Notes under the pieces: model-generated
What the model was told of the DNA's origin: nothing
Databases searched by the model: none
Seen by the model: the letters and a program-made list of their open reading frames with translations, nothing else
DNA from: Acanthochlamys bracteata
Taxonomy: Eukaryota; Streptophyta; Magnoliopsida; Pandanales; Velloziaceae
Direction: 5' to 3'
DNA: 64,000 bases
Assembly (NCBI GenBank): GCA_019914995.1
Contig: CM034128.1
Coordinates: 10,869,501 to 10,933,500, forward strand
Program-made: the position numbers and the translations under genes
Shown: positions 1-13,203 of the stretch, piece by piece
Layout of the letters: every line of letters begins with the position of its first letter
Position numbering within the stretch: the first letter of the stretch is position 1

Positions 1-103
1 GAGGACCCCCTAGAAAAATCAATCAGTCAACTAAGAAAATGATAGGCAAGGGAGAAAAATGACAAGAGGTGGGTAGGGAGGGAATCTAATCAAGCCTCAC
101 TAC

Positions 104-1623
104 CTGTACGGCCCATCTATCCAGATTTCCATGCGAAGGGACTGAACAGCCTACGTCTTCACGAAGTTCCTTGAATATATTAACCAGGCTTGAAGGGATC
201 TTCACACCCTCTGGAACTGAAAACGATAAACCCATGGCCTGGCCAGGTCCGTGATAAGGATCCTAGCACAAATCATAAAGATTAATTCCAATAAGACCCC
301 TTTTCTTTTTGTTCATAAAGGTGGTTTCCACATCTAATGATAAGAAAAAAAGTTTAACTATTGCAAACAGTTTTCATTCAAACCAAGACCTAACATACTA
401 CATATATGGGAATCGAATCAGAGGAAAACCTTTCCAAACAAAGTGAATTTAACGTCCCTTACAGCAAAAAGTACTGTTAATCCCATAATCAACGAACTGC
501 TTCTTTGACTTGGTTGTTACATTTTGACTTATAATTATGCATAAAATCCTTTGTGAAATCTCAACACCTACCCAGCTAATGATCGGTGTTGGTTCATGGG
601 AACTTGTCCTGAACCAGAAAAGTATGCCTGTTTTTTCCTTAAAAAAGTAATTCTATCTTGACTATAAAGCAAACATATTGATTCATTGAGCAAACTATAT
701 TTGATATTGCTATATATTAATTTTACAAACATCCAAGTTCACACAATTCATGAGACTATCTCATTATATAGAAGTTCTACTTGCTAACAAATAATTTCCT
801 GACCTTAAGACTTCAAATACCATGATGCATATGTTAAAACATAGTAGCATACCTGCCCAATGATCACAGCCTTCACATGATCGAATGGCGTAGAGTTGAG
901 TGCATTGAATATCAGATGTGGCGGAGGATAAATTGGCAAACTGCCACTGGCCTCTCTCTCCACAAACTTGCACAAATTCCTAGCGTACGGCTTCTGTAGT
1001 TCCTTCGGGAGCATCTCTAACCACGAATTCTCCACCAAGAGCTCCTCTAGCTTTACATAGCCTGACCCTTCAACTAATACAACCAACAAATCAATATATC
1101 AAGAAAAACTATGAGAAGTAGCAAAGTGATTATCAATGTTAGAATGTAGTCTGACGTGAAAACTAAATTGATATTCAAAGAACTAACGACAGAATGCTAG
1201 ACAGTTTCTAACTAACTCACTGACTAACACCTCCCAAGATTTATGTTTTGAATCCAAGTTTTCGTTCTAGCGTTCCACATGCATAATGAAAGTTGCAGAA
1301 ACTAACAAAAAGAAAGTAACTATTTCGAAGAAATCAATCAAGAAGATAGAATAGTGATCACCTTTGGCCTTCTCAATTTTCTCAAGACAGAGGCGAAGGT
1401 TCCTCTTCGAGCGAGCAAGGTACCTATTAATCTCAATTCTCTGCTTCTGCTCCAGCGTTAGATCACTGCCGCCGCAATCGCCACCGGATAATGGTGTGGG
1501 TTTAGCAGAAACCGAGATTGGGGATTTGGGAATTAGGGTTTCGGGCGAGGAGGTAGACGAGTGGGTCTTCATCTTCTTCACTGGCCGTAGAACTTCGAAC
1601 ACCGTTTTGGGCACGGCGGCCAT
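104..1623 (-). CDS. UNG: Uracil-DNA glycosylase, family 1 (3' part beyond window)
   Basis: Base-excision repair enzyme that removes uracil from DNA in nucleus and organelles. Three exons are visible: 1362-1623, 853-1073 and 104-262; all junctions are GT-AG and the frames join without a break (214 codons so far). The N-terminus is basic and Ser/Pro-rich, followed by [20 protein letters not shown], which is typical of plant UNG. Exon 2 ends with a conserved beta strand (HVKAVIIGQ) and exon 3 opens with [17 protein letters not shown], the water-activating loop with the catalytic Asp. The uracil-recognition and Leu-intercalation loops must lie past the window's left edge. The start codon 1621-1623 is the first in-frame ATG. 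Identity is very secure; the missing C-terminal exons prevent judging intactness. Confidence 0.95.
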
Positions 1624-2834
1624 TTCTTTTTCTCTGACTGTCTCTGTCGGTGAGATGATCGCGATCGGTTGGGGTGGTATTTGGGATTTGGAACGGACAG
1701 GATCATAGAACAGGAAAAGTTTGGCGGGAGGAAATGTTGACGGCGGGAAAAGAAATTGGGATCGGTTCCTGACTGGACCCGGATTTAGAGCATGTTTAGA
1801 ATTGTTTATTAATTTTAATAATTTTTTTAATTCAAAAAAGTATGCATAATTTTTTAAATTATTTTTAAAATATAGGTAAATATAAATTACAAAATAATTA
1901 TATGTTTGATATTATATTTTAAAAATTTTTATAAAATAATATATGTAAAACTTTTTTTAATAAGTACTTAATTATTAATAGCGAACTAACTTTCTTAGTT
2001 TGGTATAGATGAAATAAAAAAAACTTTCAAAAATTCTTTTATACTTTTTTAATTAATTTGTATATATAGGTATTTCATAACGTAATACATACCCTCTAAA
2101 CGTTTAAAAAAAAACAAAATATGAATAAATTTAAATTGAAAGTTCTAAATGTCACTGACTGAACCCATGCTAAATATGACTAGTTTTCTCGCTTTTCCAA
2201 AAGAAATTTATTAATTTTTTATTTTACATTTTCATTATATTTTTTATAAATATTTAAAAATTTATTTAAAAATTTAAAAATATAAAAAATTTATGAAATA
2301 AAGTTTATATTATTTATTTTTATTATTTTTAAAAAATAAAAAATAAAATTCATTTCTAAAAATGACAAAAAAAATTTTAATTCTAAAGAATTCTATCTTA
2401 AAAATACTTTCAAATGCTCGATATTATTAATAATACTTATCACTAATTATCAAATTTTATTTTAATATTTTATTTCTAAATATATAATATTTTAATTAAT
2501 AAATTTTGAAAATTTATACGTTATTAATTTTTGTAATATATATTTTTAATAATTTTTTTAAAATTCATAGATTTTAAATTAAAAATTGCTTTAGTAGAAT
2601 CAGTTTTTAAAAATAAATAAAAAATTAAAATAAGTATTGAAAAGCATAGTCAAATATGTTTTTAAGTTTTGCTTATTTATCTGTGAGTAACTTTGAAAAA
2701 ACTTTCTTTCGTAAAAAAATAATTTTTGGATGGTTTATTGTATTTATTTTATAAATTTCATTTTTAATAATTTATTTTAAAATCTTATTTTGTAAAAATT
2801 TAGTTACTGATAAGTAAAAGTGTAAAACACGCCC
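1624..2834. other. AT-rich intergenic spacer between UNG and the oligopeptidase
   Basis: About 1.2 kb between the start of UNG (minus strand) and the transcribed region of the next gene (plus strand), so it must hold two divergent promoters. Most of 1800-2800 is A/T homopolymer-like sequence resembling the MITE-like insertions elsewhere in the window, including a stretch ending near 2415 with the CAAATGCTC-type end. I see no coding potential. Confidence 0.6.
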
Positions 2835-2978
2835 TTGAATATTTTTATCTCGTTCCTTGGGTCCAGATTGAAGAAGTCATCCACACGAGCCCGAAATGGC
2901 TCCACCGCACCAGCGCAACGGTTTCGCACCAATTCTGCAATTCACCGCACCATTAATTTTACTCTCTCCTTCGTTGAC

Positions 2979-3317
2979 ATGCTCGCTCTGTCTCGCTCCA
3001 CAGCTGCAGCCCTCTCCCTCTCTCGCTCCACAGCAGCCTTCGCTCGCCGTTCACGGAACACAATCGTTATCGCGGCCGGTATTAATTCTATAAATCAGTG
3101 CTGTGTCCAAATTGTTCGAGCTCGTTTACGCTTTGTTTACCTCCGAGACCAGTTGTTTTTGCTCCTGCTGCGGCCATGGCGACTGCTGCTATCCCTGCTG
3201 CTGCTGAGGGTGTTGTTGGGAATCCTCTGTTGCAGGATTTTGTTTTCCCGCCGTTTGATGTTGTTGAGCCGAAGCATGTTCGCCCTGGGATCCGCGAACT
3301 GCTGGACAGACTGGTAA
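2979..3317 (+). other. Upstream open frame overlapping the oligopeptidase start
   Basis: An ATG at 2979 opens a frame that runs past the oligopeptidase ATG at 3176 in a different register. Its first ~25 codons are rich in Ser, Arg and Ala with a duplicated LSRSTAA motif and no acidic residues, like a mitochondrial or plastid presequence. A second out-of-frame ATG lies at 2896 (stop at 3093). Whether either is transcribed cannot be told from sequence. Confidence 0.35.
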
Positions 3318-6300
3318 TAATTCATCTTATTTCTCTTAATCTGTTTAGATTGATCTGATTCCACTATAGAAAAAGAGATCTAAAAGAGAAGGTCCAGCAG
3401 GTAAAGGTCGCTACTGCAATCACTAGCGGTTAAGTTGTATCTTCATGACTTGCTTGTTTAACTGGAGGCTGTAATGGTTGACTCTGGTGCAGAATAAGGA
3501 TCTAGACGAGTTGGAAAGGGCGGTTGAGCCAACTTGGACAGGGTTGGTGGAACCTCTTGAGCGGATTGTGGACAGGTTGCAGGTTGTTTGGGGGATGGTA
3601 AACCATCTTAAGGCAGTCAAGGACTCCACTGATCTCCGTGCTGCCATTGAGGAAGTGCAGGTATGTTGGTCTTGATGACAAAATCATGAAAGAAATTTTA
3701 TAATTTTTGTCTTTAGGGGGGTTCTAGTTTCAACAAAAATCCAGATTCGAAACACAATTATCTGTAATCAATGAGGCCAATGCTTTATTGCACTTTTCAT
3801 ATTATGAGTATAAGAGTTAATCTGTTACTGATATATTGCAGCATAAAATCTATTGTTAGCAACATTTTATATTAAAGTGATTCCAACTGCATCGTACAAA
3901 CGAAATGACAATTACTTCTTCAATTATTCATTTTGAGGACTTTGCCTGTACTCTCTAAGTACTAGGCTGTCATTTTCTCCTTTTCTTACTGTGTTGTAAC
4001 ATTTTCTTTTAATTGTTCATCACCAGCCTGAGAAGGTTAAGTTTCAACTTAGACTGGGGCAGAGTAAGCCTCTTTACAATGCATTCAAGGACATTCAAGA
4101 GTCTCCAAGCTGGGCATCCCTTAGCGAAGCACGCAAACGAATAGTTGAAGGTGAACATGTCTATACATCAAAGGAACATTGTGATACAGAGAAGTGATTG
4201 GTTCTGTGGTCCTCCTTTAGCTTTTTCATTTGCCTTGTCATAATATTTTGCCATGTAGCATTTGAAATTGCGGTGAGTGTACTTCTGATGGTTGTTTATA
4301 AAGGAAAACTCGAATCTTTACCTTCCAGTATCATACAATTATATTTTGTTCAACTTTTCTAGGTTGTAAATGATGGTTCATACTCTGCCATTCACTGATT
4401 GCCCTGCTTTATTACAACAGTGTTATAGTGTCATTATCTTATTCTGGATATTTGTAAGTAGTTCCATTTGTGTTTTATTTGGCTAGTTTCTGGAGTAAGT
4501 CTCAACTAGGAAGCTGGATTCTCATTTTGTCATGTGAGGTTGCAAAAGAGCTTTGCACTTTACTAATGCCTAATCTAGTTTGTAGAATGTTCAGGCATGC
4601 TAGTTAATGCTAGTTAATTACCTGAACTCTAACTCATCAGGCTGCAACATCTGGCCTAAGGTTTTGGGTTTGTGGTTCTATAGTAGATCATGTTATTTGT
4701 ACCAGTCTTACACTAGACACTAGATTCTCCAACCCAGAAGGATTAGTTGAATTCTGGGAATATTATCATATTGTAGGATTTGAGGAGATTTTAGCATAGA
4801 ATTGCACTAATTTAACTTAGACCTGAAGGTGGGCTGCTACATTGCAGTATTAAACCGACATATAATTTTGTTTATTTAGGAAGCTAAAGCTTATCTTGTC
4901 TGTTTATGTTGGAATTATTTCTAAAAACAATTCTGGTTATGCAGTTTGAGTTTCTTAATGCTAACTGTAGCAACACTTAAAGCTAATACTTCCAATTTTT
5001 CCTATTGCAGCTCAGATAAAGGAGGCTGTCCTTAATGGTGTTGCTCTTGAAGATGACAAAAGAGTGAAATTTAATGAAATTGAGCAAGTAAGTTCAGAAA
5101 AGCAACAAAGCGGATGATATTTTTTGCTAGAGAATAAAAGTTGATACGAAGTCAATTTTGAATTGCTATCATACAGAAGTTTCTGTTATAAATACTCATA
5201 ATATGTGCGTAATTACAAGTTAATAAGCTTTAGGGACTCCATGAATAATATTTGCCTTTATTGAAGAATAGTTTATGTTCAAATAGACAGCTACTAATAT
5301 CTTAAATTTGTTGCAGGAACTTGAAAAATTGTCTCAAAAGTTCAGTGAAAACGTCTTGGATGCTACAAAGAAATTCGAAAAATTGCTCACAGATAAGAAG
5401 GATGTTGAAGGGCTGCCTGCTACAGCTCTTGGTTTGGCAGCACAAACAGCTGCTTCAAAGGTAGCCGTCAGCAAAATGAGGCCTTTGGATGGTGCACTTT
5501 GACATTATGTCCTTTGGATATAGTTGCTGATTTTCTTCACATCACCAGGGTCATGAAAATGCTACTGCTGAAGATGGGCCTTGGATGATCACACTTGATG
5601 CACCAAGCTACCTTTCTGTTATGCAGCATGCAAAAAACAGAACTTTGCGTGAAGAAGTCTATCTCGCTTATGTGTCACGGGCATCCAATGGAGATCTCGA
5701 TAATACTCCTATCATTAATAAGGTTTTGAAGCTGAGGCTGGAAAAGGCTAAACTTTTGGGCTATAGTAATTATGCTGAGGTATTTTGTTTTATTCATACT
5801 TTACAATCTACTTACTTTTCCCCTCCTTTTGGTCTTCATTGTGCCACTCCGATGCTTCAATGCCTCTTATCATCAATATGATTTATATTCATAGGTAAGC
5901 ATGGCAATGAAAATGGCCACTGTTGATAAAGCAGAAGAGCTACTTGAAAAGCTACGTAGCGCTTCATGGGATCCTGCAGTTCAAGGTAATATATTTTATG
6001 TTTACAAAGTATAATTCACATATTGACAGAAGGTTATAGATAATAGTATCATTTTAAATGTAAACTGTATAAACAAGTCAAATCGGGAAAAATGTGCTGT
6101 TTGTGTAATAGTTTTTTGCAGGCTAACACCTCTAAACCTGCTTTGCAGTACCCTATCATGTCATATATCCGCATATGCTACTCTGCTTACTTCAGATGCA
6201 CAAAGTTTGTCTATTCAAAATCTGTCTTTAAGGTCGAAATGTAGAATGCCTCGCAATAGCTCTTTCTTGAAATAACAATTTAAGATTTTTCAGTACAATC

Positions 6301-6793
6301 CCAGTTGAGTCTATCTTGCTAGCTTGGTCCTAATATTATCTGATAAGTTACAGACATGTACTGATGTACCTTCTCACATCCTTGATCTTTTTGTCGTGTG
6401 TAAGTCTTAATTTTGTTATAGAGTTTTTTACAGTTCTCTTTTCTTGGGCAATCAACAGACATGGAAGATATCAAGAATTTTGCTAAAGAGAGGGAAGCTG
6501 AGGAGGCTAATGAATTGAATCATTGGGATATCACATTTTGGAGCGAAAGGTTACGAGAGTCCAAGTATGAAATTAATGAGGTTTGTCCTTGTATATTCGT
6601 CAAATTTTTATTGATGTTATTGTTTTGAGCCTTTAAGGGTTCCATTTACAATCAATTTTGATTGACTTCCAAACCTTTCAGGAGGATTTACGCCCATACT
6701 TTTCATTGCCAAGGGTTATGGATGGTCTTTTCAGTCTTGCAAAGAGGCTTTTTGATATCAATATAGAACCTGCTGATGGACTTGCTCCTGTAA

Positions 6794-6828
<35 letters not shown>

Positions 6829-9800
6829 GCACGAATCCACACCATGCAAACTGTGCACATGCACCCACTCACTTTCCGTAACAAACTAAAATCCTGTGCA
6901 TATGCGATCTCACTGCATATAGTTTGCAGTGCTTGTCAAATTTTGATTGCTATCTCATTTTGGCAGGTTTGGAACAATGATGTGAGATTTTTCTGTGTTA
7001 AAGATTCTTTGCACAATCCCGTAGCCTACTTTTATTTTGATCCCTACTCAAGACCTTCAGAAAAACGTGATGGAGCATGGATGGATGAAGTTGTTGCACG
7101 CAGCCGTATCTTTGCACATAATGGTTCACCTGTGCGGCTACCTGTAGCCCATATGGTTTGCAACCAAATACCACCTGTTGGTGGTAAGCCTAGCCTCATG
7201 ACCTTCCGTGAGGTGAGTAAATTTTGAAGTAATAGTTTTGAGCATTCTTGATTCTTTTTCGGTTTTCATATTAATTGAAGCTTATAATAAGAGCACTAGC
7301 TAGGATGCCACTCTTACTCTCTTAGCATCTTGGAACTCTTGTTTTGACAATTTATATTGCTGCACTCTATACTTTCATGTATCTATCTGAGCCTAAAATA
7401 AAGTCTTTGTTTTTCCCCCTTAATTATGATCTAAATTTCAAAAGAATATCTCTTAAGTCGATGATGTTTTGAATTTTAAACTGTAATATTGACTCTCTTT
7501 TTGTAGGTTGAGACTGTATTCCATGAATTTGGGCATGCACTTCAACATATGCTTACCAGACAAGATGAGGGCCTAGTAGCTGGAATTCGGGGTATAGAAT
7601 GGGATGCCGTTGAACTACCTTCTCAGTTCATGGAGAACTGGTGCTACCATAGGTAATTTTATTTATCATGTAGTTTTGGTTTTATGTATCAGAAGTTCCT
7701 TGTCTATTTAAGTAAATATTTGTTTTTACATCTATATAACGATACTCATATTTGATAAGTTAATCAGATACACGTGGTAAATGTATCTTATTGGTATCAT
7801 AGGCATGTAAAACGGGGGCTGGCAATTTGATGGAAGCTGCCCTTGTTAACAAGGGTAGGGGGAGGCCTAGAGGACTGGGCCACAGGCTTTTAATATGATT
7901 TATTTCTTAGCAGCCTGATTGGAAATATTACTTATGACAGAGCATAGTGGTATGAAAGATTCCAAGAGGCCGGCCCTAGTTAGTGGGATAAGGCTTGTTT
8001 CTTTTCTTTCTTTTTCTTTTTGGCCAACGGAGAAATTGTCGTGGAAACCCAATGAGATTACAATTTCTGATTATGTAAAATGTAGCCTTTTTGAGTGATA
8101 ATTTGATGAAGTTTCTCATGTCATACGATATGATAGCTGTAGATTCTGACTGGAGTATGTTAAGTTGACGTCAGGATGCTCAAAAGTTATATGCGATGGT
8201 AGGTTTGAAGAGTAGCTGCATTATTGCTTCAAATGTAAACAAGAACGTTTGTTTGCAATGACGACTGTAGGATGCAAGGGTTGCTGGCATGTTGTTTAAA
8301 CCAGAGAGTTTGTAGTTGCTTCATCCCTGTAGCAAGCCATCTAGTCTTGTTAGAGTCGTAGGCTTAGGTCGAAACTTCTTAGTTGCATTGGCTTACTCTG
8401 CATGGTAATCTGGTTTGTCAGAATGTAATTGCCACTGGTGTATTCAGTTTTTTCTCTGTAGACTTTAATATATAAAATTCTTCATTTAACTTTTCTGCGA
8501 TATTAATGTGACGATGAAGTGTAGCTATGACCTTTAGTGCTAAATGTGGTCAATGCTATTGCTTAGTTTCATATATTCTGAGATGTTTATGGAGGAAACT
8601 TAGTTTGATTATGTACACAAGTTGGTCATCTAATATCCTGTGTCTATCTTGGAAGTTTTGCATGTTCATACATATGTTTAAACAGAAGCTTACAACTTCA
8701 TATAACAACATATCCGAACAATATCTTGTCTGATATCAATTTTACTTGCTGTTGGATGCGGCAGAGATACCCTTATGAGTCTTGCAAAACATTATGAAAC
8801 TGGGGAAGTTCTTCCTGAAGAAATTTATCAGAAACTCCTTGCTGCAAGGACATTTCGTGCTGGTTCTCTTAGTCTTCGTCAGGTACCTGTTCTGCATATG
8901 CTTCATATTATTCTCTTGCGACTGGTGGTCATACTCATGAACTGCGTATCTTTGATTCATCGGATTTGAAGCTTTTGTAAAAGTTATGAGATCCAGTCAA
9001 TATTAGTTTCTTCTTGAAGCTTTTGTTGCATATTTCCTGTAGATACGGTTTGCAACGGTTGACTTGGAACTCCATTCGAAGTACTCTCCTGATGGATCAG
9101 AATCTATATTTGATGTCGACCAAAGGGTAGCAAAGAGAACACAGATCCTTCCGCCTTTGCCAGTGGACAGATTCCTTTGCAGTTTTAGCCACATATTTGC
9201 AGGTTGAGTAATTCGTGATTTAACTGGTCGAATTCTCTCTTTCACATTGTTTCGACTCTATTTAAAATTTACCCTTCTCTGCCTATAGGTGGATATGCTG
9301 CTGGATACTATAGTTATAAGGTGGGCTACTTCTTATATTGACGGCATGGTATAAGCTTGGTTTCTGAGTGTAACATGTTTTGACAAATATTAAATCATGT
9401 TTGTATCAAACTTTTGGTTTATGCAGTGGGCCGAAGTGCTGTCTGCTGATGCTTTTTCTGCGTTTGAAGATACTGGTCTAGATAATGAGAAGGTATGGCA
9501 ATTAGCATTTGCTTGCTTAATACCATATTTGAGTTTTTTTATTATTGAAGCAGGTTGCATCTCATACATGTGCCCTTTCTAATATATTATCTGAACTAAC
9601 TGATGATAAATTTGAATTGCATTTACAATAATAACCTTTACCTGAATAGTGCTGCTTGAATTTCATCAAGCTGGTGCCTCTCATAGATAGGCCTGCCATT
9701 GTGTTGCAGACTTTTACTGATCTGCAGCTACACTTAAGTTCTGATTGTGGCATGCCCATTTGTTGATTGTTTTGCTTTTACCCTATGCATACAAAGAATG

Positions 9801-10339
9801 ATAGACAAGTGACACAGAAACTATGAGGCATCTCAAGAAAACTTCCATTCAGCAACTCCCAAGAGTAAAAGACCTTATAATTTAGACAACTGCCAATACA
9901 AGTATCTGCCTTATTCTGTGAAATTACATGCCCATGATTGGTTGTTTCTTTTTTATTCACCTGGATTGTGCATAATAATACTAGTTGGTCCTCTGCTCAT
10001 GATGCCCATCCGATCTCCATATTGTTTCATGGAAATGTTTATACACAATTCTTTTTTTGGACAGGCCATTGTGGAAACAGGTCAAAGGTTTCGAGAAACC
10101 ATTCTTGCGCTTGGAGGTGGAAAGCCACCCCTTGAGGTCAGGCCTCTTGTGTTAACCTTCGCTTTTGTTCGTAGTAATTTCGACCTCTTTATTGCTAGTC
10201 TGTAAATCCTCATACCCCTTTTGACGACTGTTTTGTGCTATCCTTCTGGCATTGCCAGGTATTTGTTGAATTCCGAGGACGAGAACCATCGCCAGAACCT
10301 CTGCTCAGACACAATGGGTTATTGCATGTTGCGGCATGA
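3176..10339 (+). CDS. M3 (thimet-type) zinc oligopeptidase, oligopeptidase A / TOP family
   Basis: Zinc metallopeptidase that degrades short peptides, including cleaved transit peptides; plants have a cytosolic and an organellar form. Seventeen exons: 3176-3313, 3493-3660, 4027-4150, 5011-5087, 5317-5460, 5549-5779, 5895-5985, 6459-6580, 6682-6789, 6967-7212, 7507-7652, 8765-8882, 9043-9202, 9289-9320, 9427-9492, 10065-10136, 10259-10339. The sum is 2124 nt, 707 aa, close to the ~700 aa of the cytosolic Arabidopsis form. The active site HEFGH falls at about residues 489-493 and the third zinc ligand is the Glu of VELPSQF (about 519). The C-terminus [16 protein letters not shown] is characteristic. 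The ATG at 3176 gives a protein without an obvious transit peptide, implying a cytosolic product. Intron 9 holds a CT/AC microsatellite. A competing upstream frame is discussed in the findings. Confidence 0.96.
6794..6828 (+). repeat. Compound microsatellite (CT)n(AC)n
   Basis: About 8 CT repeats followed directly by 9 AC repeats, six bases after the exon 9 donor of the oligopeptidase gene. It lies entirely in intron 9. Confidence 0.95.
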
Positions 10340-10537
10340 GGTTGATCTGAAGGAAAGTCTGCGCATATGAAAAACTTTTATCGATGGACCATACCTCTCC
10401 CAAGTGAAGCTAATTTATTCATAGGAAATGGTTGATGACGGAGTTGTCGAAGCTTTTGAATTTAATGAGAAAAGGCCATTCCAGCATGATCATTGTATCG
10501 AGAACTATTTATTCCAGTAAGGTTGCATTGGGATTTC

Positions 10538-10543
10538 AATAAA
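10538..10543 (+). terminator. Polyadenylation signal AATAAA of the oligopeptidase gene
   Basis: Canonical AATAAA about 200 bases past the stop codon, followed by a T/G-rich stretch. Consistent with a 3' UTR ending near 10,570. Confidence 0.5.
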
Positions 10544-10631
10544 GTCTGATTCTTTCGAGTGTTGTGTTTATTGCTGCTGTAACAACTCTAGTGCATATAA
10601 AGACTAGAAAACTAGCTAAAGATTGATTAAT

Positions 10632-10902
10632 AGGCGCTATTTGGTTCTCCGTTTTCAAAAGCTGCTTATCAGCTTTTTTTTAATTTTTTTTATTTTATAT
10701 TTTTTAATACATATTTTATAAATATATAAAAAATTTATTTAAAAATTTAGAAAGTGTAAAAAAATTTTACGAAGTGAGATTTTTTTATTACATATTTTTA
10801 TTATTTTTTTTGAAATAAAAAAAATATAGCTTATTTTTTATAAAAAATAAAAATATTTTTTATTTTATAAAAATTTTATTTTATAAGTAATTTCAAACGC
10901 CT
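10632..10902 (+). mobile_element. AT-rich MITE-like element
   Basis: Begins AGGCGCTATTTGG and ends CAAACGCCT, an imperfect terminal inverted pair, enclosing ~240 bp of nearly pure A/T with the shared internal block AAAAAATTTATTTAAAAATTTAG and a TTTTATAAAATAAAA-like right part. The same structure occurs at 34873-35088 and elsewhere. No clear target duplication remains. The rest of 10,903-11,340 is similarly AT-rich and may be further decayed copies. Confidence 0.55.
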
Positions 10903-11351
10903 TCTAAGTTTGCTTGCTAGTGCTATGAGCTCGAAAGTAGCTGGGGCTGTTTGAGATAGTTTATGATAGAAAGTTTTTTTTAAAATAAAAAATATTAAGA
11001 AAAATTTAAACTTAGAAATAGAAAAAATTTAAAAAATATATATTGTATTATTTTTATTATTTTAATTAAATAATTAGATAAAATTAAATTTGTCATCCGA
11101 TTGAGTTGAAATTTTATAAATACGTTTTTAATTCATAATTTTTTTATCCAATATAAAGATTGAACTTGAATGACTTCAGTTATAAATAAAAAAATTTTTT
11201 TAAAGTGCTAAAAAAAATAATATATATATATAATTTTTATATTTTATTTATTTTAAAAATATTTATAAAATATTATTAGAAATTTTTTGAAATATTGTAT
11301 ATGGTATTTCTATAATATAAATTAATATATAGAACTACGTTCAGCGCGTCG

Positions 11352-11440
11352 CACGTGATTGCATCAACAATGGTGAACCCAAACCTCTGCAATAGAAATC
11401 GTAAGTGCATATTCAATCGACCATGAAATTTTGGCACGTG
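11352..11440. promoter_or_regulatory. Two G-box cores (CACGTG) upstream of BRK1
   Basis: Palindromic CACGTG cores at 11352-11357 and 11435-11440, about 380-470 bases before the BRK1 start codon, in the first non-AT-rich stretch after the MITE-like DNA. Known as bZIP/bHLH binding cores; function here is inferred only. Confidence 0.3.
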
Positions 11441-11792
11441 TAATCTTGATTGTATTAAATTTTGTTTATTTTAAATTTTAAAGTTTTGACATGGTTATTA
11501 ACTTAAATTTCTGATAATAAAATAATACGAACCTCGGTAATCTTCGCTTCAAATCAAAGCAGAAGTTAACCGAACTAAAAACTCGGCCCACCGGCTGCAA
11601 CACTTTTTCAGCCCATGCTCGCTTCTTACTTCGATTTTAACGGCAACGGCGGACGTTGCCGTTTCCCCGCGTTCTCTTTGAGACACCAACAAAAATCTTG
11701 AAAGATCTCCGACTTTATACTCTATACAGAGAAATTCTTTTGCTGCTGCTGCGGCTGTGAATTTGAAGTAGTGGTGCTGATAGTGTGAAGAA

Positions 11793-11813
11793 TTGTTGTT
11801 GTTGTTGTTGTTG
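11793..11813 (+). repeat. (TTG)7 trinucleotide repeat in BRK1 leader
   Basis: Seven perfect TTG units ending seven bases before the BRK1 start codon, so within the 5' UTR. Confidence 0.9.
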
Positions 11814-11819
11814 ATATTA

Positions 11820-13203
11820 ATGGCGAGGGCTGGAGGGATGACGAACGCAGTGAACGTTGGGATAGCTGTACAGGCCGATTGGGAGAATCGCGAGTTCATC
11901 TCCAACATCTCCCTCAATGTTCGCCGTCTATTCGATTTCCTTCTTCAATTCGGTAAGTTAAATGATCATTTCTCTTTTTTCTCTTAGTTTGTGATCACTG
12001 CTGAATAGGGTATCGTTAATGGCTTCAGCTTGCTGATAGTTGAATTTAGAGAAATCCTGTCGTGCATCATTATTAATAGTATGTTGAATCGTGAAATAAT
12101 GTTTCAGTAATATATGGAAAGTATCCATATGAAATATTAACAATCATGTCTGGCAAGTGAATTTGACTTGCATTATACTCAGGTTATGTCGTAGGTAAAT
12201 TGATCGATTCAGTCAAAGTGACTGGGCACGTCTCAATTCCTATGAAAGAATAATACTTTTTGTGATCTATGCATGTTTGTAGTGCATGTTTGAGAGAAAT
12301 TTTGCTTCTTGCGAAATACAAACTACCGCTTTCTGTTGAGAAGCTTTTATTTTCCTTTTTTTTTCAAAATCCAATTAATTTTAATGCCAAACCCTGTGGA
12401 ACTTCGACTCAGTAGAGTCAAGCAAGTTGTAGTACAGGCTTCATTATTCTTTGTTTTGAGAAGCCGCAACATCGTATTGCTTCATCTCCTTGAGTCACTT
12501 TCGGTTTGATGTTCTCATGAGCTATCAATTTGGATGAAAAATATGATACGTATCTTGTCAGAGTTCATTATAAGACTGTACTGCTTAGCTTTTGTTAGCG
12601 AGTTTCTGAATATAAATGCAAGCTGCTCTTTAATCTAAGTTCCCATTTTTTAATGTAGTTGTTCTTGCTGTTGAATTTCTCTGAGCTTTGTATTATGTTC
12701 TAGCGGTTTGCATTATCCAAGCTGTCTTTGTGATATATGAATTTTTCTTAAACAGTTATGCTACTAGAGAGCATTAGTTTTGTCTTACTCTTTTACTGCA
12801 ATTCCTTAATTTTGCTAGGAGAGATACAGGAAATGCTCCAGTCAAGGAATTTTTGGCATTTATGCGTAAAATATACCTTACTTTAAACAAAATCTTCATT
12901 AGACCGTAAGTGTGGTAAACAGCAAGGTAGCTTACTAAGTAGCACAGGTTTGGTACTCTGTTACATGATATAAAAAAGAGTATACTTTATAGAGAGAAGT
13001 TTTTCAAATTGCAAACTGCATTTACCTGCACCTTCCAAAATCAGTATTTTAGTTGAGCGCAGTAAGTCTTTGGCTTTTCAGAGGCTACAACTAAACGCAA
13101 GCTGGCAGCATTGAATGAGAAGCTTGATGTTTTGGAGAGAAGGTTGGAGGTGCTGGAAGTTCAAGTAAGCACTGCATCAGCTAATCCTTCTGTATTCACT
13201 TGA
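11820..13203 (+). CDS. BRK1: BRICK1, SCAR/WAVE complex subunit
   Basis: Smallest subunit of the plant SCAR/WAVE complex, which activates ARP2/3 to nucleate actin in trichomes and pavement cells. Two exons, 11820-11952 and 13082-13203, joined in phase 1 give 84 aa, the usual family length. Exon 1 holds the conserved NAVNVGIAVQADWENREFI segment; exon 2 is a coiled coil (LAALNEKLDVLERRLEVLEVQ) ending ANPSVFT. The 1.13-kb intron shows no coding potential. The start is the first in-frame ATG with MARAGG, as in known orthologs. The gene converges on the minus-strand gene ending at 13915. Confidence 0.96.

Noticed and set aside
6658-7227. 189-codon frame reading through exons 9 and 10 of the oligopeptidase
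   Set aside because: It simply reads through intron 9, including the CT/AC microsatellite; splicing at 6789/6967 restores the conserved [14 protein letters not shown].
11549-11917. 122-codon minus-strand frame with an Asn run
   Set aside because: Asn run is the reverse of the TTG repeat in the BRK1 leader and the frame overlaps BRK1 exon 1; a shadow.
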